Origin: Saururus chinensis
Lineage: Eukaryota > Streptophyta > Magnoliopsida > Piperales > Saururaceae
Direction of reading: 5' to 3'
Length of the DNA stretch: 64,000 bases
Assembly (NCBI GenBank): GCA_035235625.1
Contig: CP141150.1
Coordinates: 29,218,756 to 29,282,755 of the forward strand
The translations under genes and the position numbers were made by a program. Position 1 is the first letter of the stretch. Every line of letters begins with the position of its first letter. The notes beneath the pieces are model-generated. The model made no database searches. It was not told where the DNA came from and saw nothing but the letters and a program-made list of their open reading frames with translations. This document shows, in pieces, positions 48,180-60,331 of the stretch.

Positions 48180-49832
48180 TGTGACAACCCAAATTTTTGG
48201 TACATTTTAATTTTTATAAATTAATAGAGCACTATTTTAGATTTGTTACCTAAAGAGTTATTGTAGAACTCTAAAAACTGAATATAAAGGTTTTTGAATC
48301 ATTTGAATCGGAGGTAGTGGCCGTATGTAGAGATCGTGGGAGTGCGCATCATGTGGGCCCACTGTAAAACTACGGTGAAACCTACCCTTAAGTGGTCTTG
48401 TTTTGAAGGGCTTGTTGATACGAGCCCATCGGTACCAAGAACATACAATTCCGATATATAGGTAAAAAGTTAAAGCAATTTAAAGTTTTGGAAAAAGAAA
48501 AAAAAATATTAATATTATTTAATGTAGGCTGATGCAAGCATTGCGTCAGCCTTGTTTTGACCGTGCGACATTGCGCGGTTTGCGGAACGTGGCGGGTCCG
48601 CGGGTCCGCGCAGATCTGCGTGGCCCGCAGCGCGGGCCACGCATGTGGACCGCGTGGTCTGCGTGTTCGCGCGACACGCGGAGTCGCGTGTCACGCGCTG
48701 CGGCACCGCGTGGACACCGCGCGACACGTGTGGTTCCGCGCGGTTCCGCTGTTCGCTGCACGACGCGTGTCTGACATGCGTCGCACGTCAGTTCCACCCC
48801 ATTCTCTATTTATACCCCAGTTTTTCAGTTTACTATCCACTTTCACCTCCAGTAAAACTTCTGACTCTCTGTTCTGAGCTATTTTAACTCCGATTCAAAC
48901 CATTTCAAAGGAATTCTTAACTAAAGCGATAGTGCCGGACACGGTGACGGGACCGGATTTTCTATATTAATTCTCTATGACCACAAACTTTCTACTCCGT
49001 TCGTAAGGTAGGGGGTCTTAAACTCTAAATTTATGCTTTGCGTGTATGCCTTATTTTTATGGACCATTTTTAGTCAATCATGTCTTTTCTTAGGTTTCAA
49101 AAAGAAATGCTTTATGTACATCATGTTTTATTTAATCAAAATTATGACATGGTATGTGTGGTTTCTGAAGAATTCTAGGGTTATACCTAGAACAATATTT
49201 CTGGATACCTACCGAAGAAAATATCGGTATTAGGCACGTGCATATAGGTATGGAGTATCATGGGAAAACTCCTGCCTTCTGAGCTTCCGGTTGCCCCATG
49301 AGCGTCGGAGGAACGCCGTTCGCTATCACGGCTCTGGATTTCTCGTCATCGGATGAACCGGTGTTTTCTGAATTTGTTTTTGAATCAGTTCTGCAAAAAT
49401 TATTACTATCTGTTTCTTAGCATTAAATTAGATTTTAATTCCACCTACTGAGTATAAAAATACTCACCCACCCTCAGACTCTGCAGGTAATAAAACCAAC
49501 CCGGAGGTGTCAACCGAAGAATTATCTGTTTAGTCTCTTTAAATATTTTCAATCTTTGTAATATTATGGTTTTTATGAAAAACTTGGCTTGTATTTTGTA
49601 ATATGGCTGCTCTATATGCAGTGTATTCTGGACTAGGTCCTAATTTTCTGCTACATTATATGTAATATTTTAGCTGTGCGTCAACTCCAAAATTCCTATG
49701 TTTTATGTCGACTTATTATTTTGATTCGTACGGTGGACCGTCACGTTTGGTTTCACGTGCGATGTAACACGTGCCGAGCGAGATAATAATTACGCGAATT
49801 ATGACGTAGATTATTTTCTGACGGTTGCCACA
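48180..49832 (+). repeat. 3' LTR of the inner Tekay-type element
   Basis: 1653 bp, preceded by GTGAGGGAAGAA and followed by TGTGT. Carries the same CpG-rich block (about 48550-48800) and TATA-like TATTTATA. Confidence 0.93.
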
Positions 49833-52385
49833 TGTGTTTACTCTTTCGTCTTCACTTCGGGCGGAGGAATATCTTGAGAAGGTCTTTATGTGGATTGATG
49901 GGCATGAGTTATATGTTGATTTGATTATCTTGCCTATGATTACCTTTGATGTGATTTTTGGCATGGATATGATGTCTAAGTATCATGTACATGTTGATTG
50001 CTGTGGGAAGAAGGTAGTGTTTTCCTTACAAGATATTGAGCCTTTCATCTTCTAGGGTGTGAGATGGGTTAGCGGAAAATTTTTACTGTCTTTCACTAAG
50101 GCTAGAGAGTGGATCAATAGAGAGTGTGTAGTTTTCCTGCAAGCATCTCGGTGAAGAGTGTCGAGCTACCTCCTCTTGAATCCGTTTGATTAGTGTCAAA
50201 GGTTGTGGATGTGTTTTCTAACGATTTGTCGGGATTGCATTCCGAGAAGGAGATCAAATTCCTTGCCGATCTTGTTCCGGGCACGACTCATATCTCAAAA
50301 GCCTTATGACCAAGCTGATAAGAAAGAATGAAAGATTTGAGTAAAGTCAAGCTTGTAAAGGAAGCTTCCAAGAGTTGAAGGAGAGGTTGACTTCAGCTCC
50401 GGTCTTGAGTTTGCCTTCAGTAGAGGTGGATTTGTGGTCTATAGTGATGCTTCACTTCGAGGTTTGGGGTGTGTATTTATGTAGCATGAGAGAGTGGTAG
50501 CTTATGCATCTAGTTAGCTTAGAGTGCATGAGAAAAACTATCCTACTCATGACTTGGAGTTAGCGGCCATGGTGTTTGCATTGAGGATTTGGCGGTAGTA
50601 TCTCTACGGTAAGAAATTCGAGGTGTTCACTGACCATAAGTGCTTGAAGTATCTCTTTACCCAAAGAGATTTGAATATGAGGCAAAGAAGGTGGTTAGAG
50701 TTCCTTAAGGACTATGACTTGACTATCTCTTATAATCCAGAGGAAGCTAACATGGTGGCTGATGCCTTGAGTAGAAAATTAGCCACTTCGGTAGCTTATG
50801 TGTGTGTCAAAGAATAACTTTTGTATGAGGAAGCCATTGAGCTTAAACCGGAGTTAGCTATGGAGGATGTATGCTGTTGGTTTGCTAGCCTTTCCATAAG
50901 CTCTAGCTTGTTTGATGATGTGGTTGAAGCTCAAAAGAGGGACGAGGAGACTCAAGCCTTTAAGGCTAAGTTGAAGGAGAAGGCTGTGATTGACTTTGAG
51001 GAGAGGTCCGATGGGAGCCTATCTTATAGAGGCCGGTTGTGTGTGCCAAACTCCTTAGAGCTTAAGGAGTGTATCTTTTCGGAGACACACCATTCTAGTT
51101 TCTCCATCTACCCAGGGGAAACCAAGATGTATCATGATGTGAAGAGGACTTTTTGGAGGAGCGGTTTGAAGAGAGACATCACTTCTTTTGTATCTAAATG
51201 CCTTATTTGTTAGCAAGTTAAGGTGGAGCATCATCATTTGGGTGGTATGCTACAACCCCTTCCTATCCCGGAGTAGAAGTGGGAGAATGTAGCTATGGAC
51301 TTTGTTTCCAGACTCCCGAGATCGCTGAGTGGTAAGGACGTTGTGTGGGTCATCGTTGATAGACTCACCAAGTCCATGCACTTTATAGCGATAAGGATGA
51401 CTACTTCCTTAGATGTGCTAGCTGCCTTGTATATGAAGTAGGTGATGCGGTTGCATGGTGCCTAGGTGTCTATTGTTTCCTACCACGATCCTCACTTCAC
51501 CTCCCGATTTTGGTAAAGTTTCCAGAAGGCCTTGGGTAGATCGTTGCATCTTAGCTCAGCTTATCATCCCCAAACCAATGGCAAATCAGAAAGGACCATC
51601 CAAACTCTCAAAGATATGCTCTAAGCTTGTATACTTGAGTGGAAAGGAAGTTGGGAGCAGCACCTATCTTTGGTGGAGTTTGCATATAATAACAATTATG
51701 AGGTGAGCATCAAGATGGCACCTTTCGAGGCTCTTTATGGGTGACCATTTTGATCTCCTCTATGTTGGAGTGAGGTTGGGGAACATCTTCTTACTGGCCC
51801 TGAGCTTGTGCAACAGTCGGTAGAGAAGATCCACCTCATTTGGGAGAGGTTGTAAACGGCACAAAGTCGGCAAAAGAGCTATGCCGACAAGAGGCGGCGA
51901 GACTTAGAATTCGATGTGGGTGATCATGTGTTCTTGAAAAAATATTTCCTTCCTATGGTGTTGTTCGTTTTGGCAAGAAGGGAAAACTATCTCCTCGCTT
52001 TATTTGACCATTTGAAATCCTTGAGCGCAATGGCTCTGTGGCCTATCGGGTGGCCCTACCTCCTCAGCTTGCAGACATTCATAATGCGCGTGCTTCATGT
52101 TTCACTTCTTTGGAAGTACGAGCCGGATCCATCCCATGTGTTAGACTTTGAACCATTAGAGGTTAGGGATGATCTTTCTTATGTGGAGGCACCGGTGTGT
52201 ATGCTGAACAAGAAGGAGAAGAACCTTCGACACAAGGTAATCCCATTAGTAAAGGTCTTATGATGGAATCACAATGTGGAAGAAGCCACGTGGGAGCGAG
52301 AGAACGAAGTAAAGGAGAAATACCCTCCTTTTTACCGCTGACTGATAAAGAATTTGGGTACAAAATTCCTATAAGGAGGGAAGGA

Positions 52386-54173
52386 TGTAAGATCTCTAAC
52401 CTTAAACCCAATTTAATTTTGATTAAGTTATGTGTTATTGTGTGGTTTTGTTTTAATTTGCCGGTTTGACTTGATTGGGGTTAAAGGTTGATAATTGTAG
52501 TTTTAATCAGGTTTTCTCTCATTTTATAAGTTTCTATATCAAACTTAATTTATTCTATTTTTAGGGATTTTATTGGAATTTTCTCATAAATTTAAGGCGT
52601 GGACCTCGTTGTGGGCCCCACATCCACGTTTGGATGGTGAGGGTCCCACAAAACCTTAAACTTCACTTATTTCATGTTAATGAGTTTTAAAAATTTTAAA
52701 TTCATTTTTAGCCTTAAAATGAGCAAAATTAGCGACTTAGGGCACTAAATTATATTTATAGCCCTTACCTTCAGCAAGCTTTCGGGTAGGGATTTGTGAC
52801 GATTAGAGCTTCGATTTAGCGAGCACATTGCTCTTGTTTTCTTTGTAGAGGTCAAATGTTATTGGCCAGGTCTGTCATTAGAGAGCAGATTGATCTAGGT
52901 TTCCTTTATGGTAATCAAACCTTCCTTTATTGATTGTCCTTAACAAGCAGAAGGGTAACTCCCTAACGATATAGGTTTCCTTTATGGTAATTGGACCTTC
53001 CTATTTAGGATTGTCCTTAGCAAGCAGAGGGGGTAGCTCTCCATTGCCCTAGGTTTCCATTGTGAAAATTGGACCTTGTCCTTAGTAGGCGGAATAATTG
53101 CTTTTTCACTTATGAGACATTCACCATCAATGGTTTTGTGTATATATATTATTGTGCTCAGTTACACAAGTTGTGTAGAAATAATTGAGCTTATGTGACA
53201 CATGTGGTTATGGCTTAATTTGTATATGCAGGATAGTGTGTTTGAGATACTTTTCATATAGGGTGAATGTTTTCTTTGAAAATTAGATTATGTATGATAT
53301 GTTTATGTTGAAAAGTCATTTACGTAGGATATGATTATGTGTACACATGATGATGTTGGTTGATATGAGTTACGTTAAACCCATGATGTGCAGGAGGCAT
53401 TAGAATTTGATGATGAGATGTATGAGTTATGACATGATATGCAGGTGACTTAAATTATGTGATATTATGATGTCATATCTCATGGTATGCTGGTGATATG
53501 AGAATGTGTTCATGAGTAAATGTTTAGCGATAGTAAATTATGATATAATGCATAGGTTGATGTGGATATCCCATGCTGAATGAGTATGATATTTGATTAT
53601 ATGTGATGGATCTTATGTGATTTACCTGTGACATCATTTTGATTTACTTTCTGTTAATTAAAATAAACCTTGCTGAGCTTGTGGTTCACCCTCCTTTCTC
53701 GTGTTTTGTTTTGGGGCTATATGTCATGTCATGCATGTGGTCTTGTTGGATTTTATGAGGAGCGTATGGGTGCTGATGTTGCTTACGAAGGGCCATTTAG
53801 AGATCTTATGCTCTATGATCATTTACATAGCTTGTTGTATTGAACTTATGTCTACTTGATGATGCTTCATATTCTATTTGCTGATATCGGCTTAGACTTT
53901 TGTTAGTCTATGTGGTCTTAGACTCTATTATTTGAGCTATTTGAGGGCTATGTTGGATTAAACATGTGGGTTGTTTACGTGGACTAATACTTCATTTGTG
54001 GTCCATTATTTTTCTCATTCGCTCTTGTACAAAGAATAATGTACGCTACTCCTCTATGAACTACCCGATTTAGGGGTTAAGTCTTTCTCATCGAACGCTA
54101 CTTCGTTGCACCGCACGCCATCCTCCCCTTGGACCTGGTTCGGCTCAGGGTTGATGAGTGCCGGGGAGTGACA
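52386..54173 (+). repeat. 3' LTR of the outer Tekay-type element
   Basis: 1788 bp, same ends as the 5' LTR, followed by CATCT. Confidence 0.85.
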
Positions 54174-54411
54174 CATCTGCCCTCCTAACTGATAGATAGT
54201 CCTTCCCAATGTAAGTAACAAAGGGGAAGAAGATGTCCAAGGATCAATCCATGTAAAAATATTAGTCCCATTACCAATTTTGATTTTACAACCTCTAAGC
54301 ATATGGTTTCTCATGGATAGAATAAAATGTCATGCAAAAGAACACTCAGAGGGGTTGGAAGTCCAAATAGAATGACCCTTTAAGTAAACTTCATGAATCC
54401 ATTTGCACCAT

Positions 54412-55831
54412 TGTTGTTACGTCTGAAACAAGACTATGAAGAAGTCAAATTCAGATTTGTTTTACTTGCCAATTGTAGTAGACAAGGTCGATCCACAGGG
54501 AAAGCCTTGTGCAACAAAGAAAATAGTTACGAAGAAATAGAAGAAAGAAAGAGTAGAAGAGTATTGAGGCAATAAAAAGTCAAGAAATCAAGATGAGAAA
54601 ATACTAAGGCATTAAGGATCATTGTAACATCTAATGATGTTCTTCATGTATCATGTTATCTCAGTTAGAATCGAATGAAATTTCTATCTAACCGGAAGAT
54701 ATGAACATTAAGATTGAAAATAAAGATAGAAATGCTTTGGATAGATGAAGGATAAAAACAATTGTCTCTTAAAGATTTCTATGTATCCAAATCACAAAAG
54801 ATCAAAAAGGAGAGCCTTCAAGCATCTTATGTATCCAAATCACAAAGAAACAAGAAGAAGAACAATATTAAATAAATATCGCTTCAAATAAACAAGACTT
54901 ACTTGAAACCATTGATGAAACATGAATTGAATTCCATTAGATTGTTACAAATCACCTCTAGCCTTAGCTTGAGAGCTTTAGAAAGCCATTACAATAAAAC
55001 TAAAAACAAAATTACAAAATGAGAGAAGAAAATAGGAGAGGAGAGCTCCAAAGAGGAGGGGATTATTCATCTATCACGTCCACCCCTCTATTTATAGGAA
55101 TAGAAGGGGTTGCTTCAAAGAAGAAAGTGAATTCATATCTCTAGATTGCATCCTGATTGATTGCCTGATTGGTTGCTTATTTGGTAATGATTAGATACTA
55201 AATAAATCAATAATTTATTTAACAAATAAGTATCTTTGAATCTTCCTTTAGTTAACCAATCAGCCTCTTTGTCTTTCCTTATGTGTATCAATCATAATCA
55301 ATGAAAATATTCTTTATGTGCTGGCCTCAGGTTAGTTAACTAGCTGTCTAATTGCATGCCGAATTCAACCTATGAATCTTCGGAATTTGGAATTTCTTCC
55401 TGAAATATCATTTATAGTTATGGAAGTCTTCTTTCCAATGCCACCAGAATCGTATCCATCCGAATTATACACAAAAAGATATGATCAAAATACTAAGGAT
55501 CTATTAATCTATCCGAATCAGCTTCTTTCCTAATTTAGTCCTCTTCATACAAATCTCAAATCAAACGGGTCCACAAGGTTGTGTTCGACCATTCCATGCA
55601 TGTTTAGACCATTAGGAGCTTATTCTTGACTTTCAAATAGCTTTGGGTAGATGGGCTTTACTTTCTCTTCTATTTGGATCCTGTTAAAGCCTGTTTAGAC
55701 ATGTAAACTCAATTAAGGTCCAACTAACTTATTTAAAATATAAATAGCCCAAATTAGCAATGAATTAACACAAAATAGGATTGCAATTCAAAATATGAGA
55801 ACATTTAATTAAACATTATTTCAGTGCATCA
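54412..55831 (-). mobile_element. Solo LTR, Tat/Athila-like, inside the LINE
   Basis: 1420 bp, TGTTGTTACG...GTGCATCA on the plus strand, flanked by ACCAT on both sides (54407-54411 and 55832-55836). On the minus strand it starts TGATGCACTG, has a TATA box (TATAAATA, 55089-55096) and near its end CCCTGTGGATCGACC with TACAATTGGCAAGT, the layout of Tat/Athila-type LTR ends. It is not the same subfamily as 27502 or 60261. Without the insert the LINE frame reads through the site (ESLW then CKWIHEVYLKG), which confirms the boundaries. Confidence 0.85.
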
Positions 55832-56208
55832 ACCATAAGGACTCTTTGTCAATAAACAACTTCCAAAAAGGTTTTGCCAAGGCAACATTATTACAATCCT
55901 TAATACTTTTGATAAACCTTTCCTCAAAGAAATCTTATGGAATGCAAAAGATGAGCAGCCTTTCAAAAAAATGAAGAAAACATACCTTCAAGACGATGAA
56001 TCACCTATTTTGGGAATTTAAAACATGAGATCCAATAAAGGTGGAGGCCATTTAGGAAAAAAACTTATGAGCTCAAGTATACCTGCATAAGATAATAAAT
56101 TCGCTTTTCCATCTTGCAGTTCTGTTCTTGACATTTTGAAAAAGAGGCTTGCAAAGGGCATATGAGATCTATTGGAAGTGAGAGGAAGTCCAAGATATAT
56201 GTTCCTAT

Positions 56209-56959
56209 GTTACTAGGTTTTTTTTACGAACCTTCAAACAAGTATTTCTTTTGTGGTGTTTTTTGATAAATTTTATGAGTTTTGAGTAGTATTTTCCTAG
56301 CACTTAATCTTTTTATATTTCGAAAACGTTTTGATTTTTGTTTGTGTTCTTGGTAAAATTTGGGTTTTAAGACCTAGGAATATTATTGATAATGTTCCAT
56401 AACTAATTACTCAATCGCCAATTGAGGTATAAATAGATAGTTGGTTGTGTAGCTGAAGTAGTGACATAAACATGTTGCTGATTTTTTTTAACAAGCAAAA
56501 GGGAGTGATAACTCCCTTCTATTAAATCAATTGGGAAACAAAGTCATGAGATAATAAAAATAAAATTATAGATTCTATCTTTCAGTAATGAAAAGAAATT
56601 CACCAATAATCTTAGAGAGATGAGGATTGTTAGTTTCATCACTCTAACATGACTTTCACACTGCATAAAAGATTGCTTGTAGACTTTCATTTCTGAAGAT
56701 GTTGTTATTCTTCTCTCTACATGTTGCTGATTTTAGTATGAGAAAAAAATGAGTGAAATCTAGGAACTCCCATCTTTCAGAAAAATGTGTCCAAAATTGT
56801 TTCTAATTTTTCATAATTTGGTAATGATCATTTGGTCATCATCTTTACTCACTAGAAATGGAATTGTATTAAGCTTGTAAAGCTTCATGGTGTGCTATTG
56901 ACATGGATTATTGAGCAATGGTTGGTGAAGCTTTACCCGAACCGAGTGAAAAAAAACAT
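56209..56959. other. 3' flank of U copy C, end part
   Basis: Resumes the U flank (GTTACTAGG onward, compare 13650-13960) after the LINE. About 56780-56959 is not matched in copies A or B. No gene seen. Confidence 0.6.
56486..56718 (-). mobile_element. Short LINE 3'-end insertion
   Basis: 233 bp flanked by a perfect 16 bp duplication ACATGTTGCTGATTTT (56470-56485 and 56719-56734). T-rich at the left, so the poly-A tail is on the minus strand. Contains the tail hairpin AGGGAGT-GATA-ACTCCCT and GGGAAACAAAG, typical of plant LINE 3' ends. Severely 5' truncated. Confidence 0.82.
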
Positions 56960-57928
56960 GTCATCTATTTAAATAGTATGTGTCAAGGATCACTGTACAT
57001 AGAGCGATTAATTATACAGGGTTTTATCTCTAGGCATTTCATGCATTTATACACCAGTCAACTCAAATAATTACATAGCTTTCATAGCAGTAAAACAAGG
57101 ATCATTCACTCTAAAAAAATTTCTTCTCACTTTCAGCTTTGCTGCATCCCCTATAGAATTTGGGGGTGGGTGAGTATCATTATACTCAATACATTGTGCT
57201 AAATACTATAAGCATGCTAATAATAAAATCTTTATAAAACTATCAATTTTTTTCAAATAAGTATTTGAAAATAAATCATTTCATTCGAAAACACATTAAT
57301 CTTAGAGCTATGATACCTAATAGCTTCAACACTTTTGGGGTCACAAAAGTTAGAAAAATATGAGTTTTTCCATGCTACTCCATATCTTGTGAGAGCTAGA
57401 ATCAAGTGTGGCAAATATCCAAAATCAGTATCATAATAATACATGGTTTGTTAACCAAGGAACTACCCCAGAGAGTGTAACCACCCAAAACATATTAGGG
57501 CATAATCAAGTTATTTAATAGACAAAGTTTCTTTCTAGAAAAAAAAGGTAGAAAGATATTTTAAAATATTTAAATTCTCCTAGCAAAGCACATATTTAGA
57601 ATTTAAAATATCTACCTTAACCATTGAAGAAGTTTAACTGACTCTGTAGCTCTCGTAACGTGAAAATAACCTAGCCACGTCGTGAAGCACATTTGATTTA
57701 GGTAAAAATACTTTTTGAATAGCTCAAATCGAACTCAGAATAGCTTAGAAGTAGAGAAATGAAATTTTGGGGGCATAAGATCAGAAGAGGAGGGAAAATT
57801 AAAAAAAAAATAGAATTTCCCCCTCTTCCCGGCCTTTTATAGGTGTGCACACCAGCGAAAAACTCACAAAGTGAATTGTCCTTGGTGCTTGAACTGTGCT
57901 GCTTCAGGCATGCAATGTGCACCTATAA
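56960..57928 (-). repeat. R1 repeat copy 4
   Basis: Matches the other R1 copies from ACATGTCATCTATTTAAATA through GGGGGTGGGTGAGTATC to the region equivalent to 9000-9055, where another LTR-like block begins. Confidence 0.65.
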
Positions 57929-60260
57929 ATTGTAGCGCCTTGACTTTTTAAATAACTTAAAAGTCAGAGTTTCGTCAATTCGTAATCAAAAGTGGCCAAG
58001 ATCAACCGTGTACAGACAAGTAACTTTTCATTTCTATAAAATAATTACAAAATATAAGAGGGCTTAACATGCCTTAACATAATAAAAGGAGCACAATATA
58101 AATAATTAATACATAACAAAATATCTTGACAAAATAAATCCAAAGCATAGATCTTTTGAAGTTCTATTGGCTTTCTTCATTAAAATCGTCTCATTCGTTC
58201 ATACCTGCAATGTCTTGGGGGGTGAGTAATTTTATATTCAGTAGATAGAGTTAAATTCTATTAACATGTTATAACGTAAAACATAATCTAAGTCATATAA
58301 AACATTTTTCTAATAATTTATACTCGAAAGTCAACTTAAAATATGATTATTGACTAACAGAATACAAATGTACTTCTTATGCAAAAAGTCAGATAAAGCA
58401 ATTGTTCATAGAATCAGATAAAATCAAATAAATAATTCGTAAGCAAAATCCGATTAATAATTCAAAATCGGATAAATCATCATTCATAGAATGCCGTTGA
58501 TACTAGAGTGACATATACCACTTGTGCTCATGGCGCAACGGGATCAAAATGAAATAGATCTTCCGATATCTTGTTTCATGGGTGCGCCATATGCCTTAAT
58601 AGGCGGTACCTAGGAGTCATAACTTTGATATCTTTTGGGCTTTATAGCAAATAGCTACCCTTCAAAACCGATGATAATTTTGGGCTTTATATAAAATATC
58701 TCTCCTTCAAATTAGATCAAAATCATTTGTAGATGTCATTCAAATAAAAATAATTTTTTAAAGTTTGTAACATGATGAAATCCTACTGAGAGGTGTACAA
58801 GACACTATTATTTTAGCATTGTCCAACCCCAAATAACACCCTTTTTCGAAATGATTTGTTATGAAAGAATTACAAATTGTACGGCCTAGTCATAGCATGG
58901 AATTAGAGGTTAAAGCCGCCTATACTTCGTTCTTGAATTTGACTAGAGTCATAAATGGCGAGTGGAGCCTTATCTTGTTCCTGAGCTTAGGAGTGGGGTG
59001 CGAAACCTCCCCTCACGTTGGGACATAATTCCTTCTGTACTCAGAAATGTCGGATGGAGCTTCTCCTTATGTTGGGACCAAATCTCCTTCTACGCTTGAT
59101 AGCGGCTAACAGAGCCTCCTCTTGCGCTGGAACATTTCCTCATTCCAATCCGAAAATGATGAACAAAGCATGCCCTAACCCCGGATCATTTCCACCCTTT
59201 AGAGTAGCTAACTCAAAAAATAGACCCCTCTACGACAAAGGGTGCCCTTGAATTAGCTAGAATTAGTTTTTGAACAGAAGAAATCGGGTAAGCAACATCT
59301 TTGAAACATGGGTTTGAAGTTTCACAAAGGCCAGAGGTCAGAAGAGAGGGGGGGAGAAGGGTGTGGGGTGAGTTTGAACCACTATTTTAAAACCAGGCCC
59401 AGACCGGCTGGTCGGACCGGGTTCAACCAGACCTGTCCGATAAAACGGGCCGGGTCACTTGATTTTCTAGGTTAAGTTAACCCGGGCAGGTCAGTACAAA
59501 TCGTCCAGTTGAACAGCCGACCCGGTCAACCGGGTCGGTTCGGTTTAATTCTCTGAGTAGGTGAAACTCGAACTCACACCAGGATACTGCTCACCATAGA
59601 GCCTTATACACTTTACCACGTTGGTTTTATTTAAATGTTTATTTAGAATGCAAGAAAAAAGTTGTTTCACGGCAGGATTCGAACCAAGGCAGCGTGTATC
59701 CATTTTGCCCACTGAGATATGATGCTCTTTTGTGATAAAGTTGTACTTAATATTATATTTAATCTAGCATATAGGGAAAATGGGTCAACCTGGGTTGACC
59801 AGCAGTTTAACCGAGTCAACCCGACCCGACGACCAATCTGGGTCAATGGCTGGGCTGGGTTTTAAACACTGGTTTGAACCTCCCCATCCTCTCCCCATTT
59901 ATAGGAAATGGGGGTTGTCGAATGCGCAACACATGTCGTGCATCCGACAGTAGCTAGAGGAGCATGGCTATGCTCTTGCAGCTAGTCTAGCCTGCAGGAT
60001 AGCCGCAGTCTAACTTGCTACCACAGTTTTCACCTACCAGGCAGGTGGCGTCAGCCTGCTGATGTAAAAAAAAATATAGTTTTACATTTTTTTCAATTTC
60101 ATTTTGTACTCTAAAATAAAATTTAAAACTTCAAATGGACATAATTCCTTGCCCCGAATTTGGAATAGCGCGTTCTTAGTTTTAGTATGCTCATTCCGGC
60201 GAGCCTTTCAAAGAAAGACCATATAAGAGTACCTTATCTCACAAATTTGCAATGGGCCCT
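57929..60260 (-). repeat. LTR-like block, minus orientation, Tekay-like
   Basis: TGTAGCGCCTTGAC at 57929 is a plausible LTR end seen from the minus strand, and 58175-58260 carries the minus-strand form of the CTGAATATAAAATTAC and CTCACC landmark. 58.9-59.2 kb holds short GGAGC(C/T)T-containing repeats. No coding sequence. A MITE lies at 59381-59871, and the far end is interrupted by the Tat/Athila element at 60261. Confidence 0.45.
59381..59871. mobile_element. MITE with tRNA-like internal modules
   Basis: 491 bp flanked by GTTTGAACC (59372-59380 and 59872-59880), a 9 bp (or 8 plus 1) duplication. Ends ACTATTTTAAAACCAGGCCC and, on the other strand, CAGTGTTTAAAACCCAGCCC. GC-rich arms full of GACCCGG/CCGGGTC. 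On the minus strand the centre holds an A-box-like TCTCAGTGGGC, a B-box GGTTCGAATCC (59675-59685) and a T6 run (59655-59660). A second weaker B-box-like stretch is at 59564-59575. The duplication length fits Mutator-like or hAT elements. Confidence 0.65.
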
Positions 60261-60269
60261 TGATAAGTG

Positions 60270-60331
<62 letters not shown>

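Larger units (their letters stand above)
40830..49832 (+). mobile_element. Tekay-type Ty3 chromovirus nested in the outer one, several breaks
   Basis: 9003 bp. LTRs TGTGACAACCC...GCCACA at 40830-42463 (1634 bp) and 48180-49832 (1653 bp), duplication TGTGT (40825-40829 and 49833-49837). Parts: primer site TTGGTATTAGAGC (42465-42477); an extra open frame 42690-43412; gag about 43.68-44.65 kb with a zinc knuckle; protease near 44.8 kb ('LIDPGSTHSFIS'); reverse transcriptase about 45.4-45.95 kb ('FVDDILVY'); RNase H about 46.2-46.6 kb ('[13 protein letters not shown]'); integrase about 46.87-47.6 kb ('MDFVSGLP', 'ISDRDSRF'); a Tekay-type chromodomain end about 47.98-48.14 kb; polypurine tract 48168-48179. 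The LTRs differ by a few percent, more in their CpG-rich part. It is broken, with roughly five interruptions, and is younger than the element it sits in. Confidence 0.93.
36403..54173 (+). mobile_element. Tekay-type Ty3 chromovirus, old, heavily broken, split by a second element
   Basis: LTRs at 36403-39863 and 52386-54173 (TGTAAGATC...ACA) with the duplication CATCT (36398-36402 and 54174-54178). Excluding the nested element at 40830-49832, recognisable parts are: a gag end with a zinc-knuckle-like segment about 40.35-40.55 kb; a protease-like segment split by the nested insertion ('VLFDTGSSHLFI' near 40.73 kb, continuing near 49.85-50.05 kb); RNase H about 50.4-50.8 kb; integrase about 50.8-51.8 kb; a Tekay-type chromodomain end about 52.15-52.34 kb; polypurine tract 52373-52385. 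The two LTRs differ in length (3461 and 1788 bp) and by several percent in sequence. It has very many breaks. Confidence 0.88.
35628..56208 (-). mobile_element. 5'-truncated L1-type LINE, split by later insertions
   Basis: Minus strand. A poly-T run at 35628-35636 is the poly-A tail. The own sequence lies at 35628-36402, 54179-54411 and 55837-56208, about 1.4 kb in all. Read on the minus strand it carries the end of an L1 reverse transcriptase ('YLGLPLTS' near 56190), then 'KPFWKLFIDKESLW', 'KIGNGTNIFTWIDPW' (54.2-54.3 kb), 'YLIWGNFLTNRL' (36.2 kb) and a zf-RVT-like 'CVLCLSQGKS' (36.15 kb). It starts at the YLGLPL region, so it is 5' truncated, as L1 copies often are. Flanking GTCTTCCTAAC (left) and TGTTCCTATG (right) look like a diverged target duplication. 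Two elements inserted later: 36403-54173 and 54412-55831. Confidence 0.82.
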
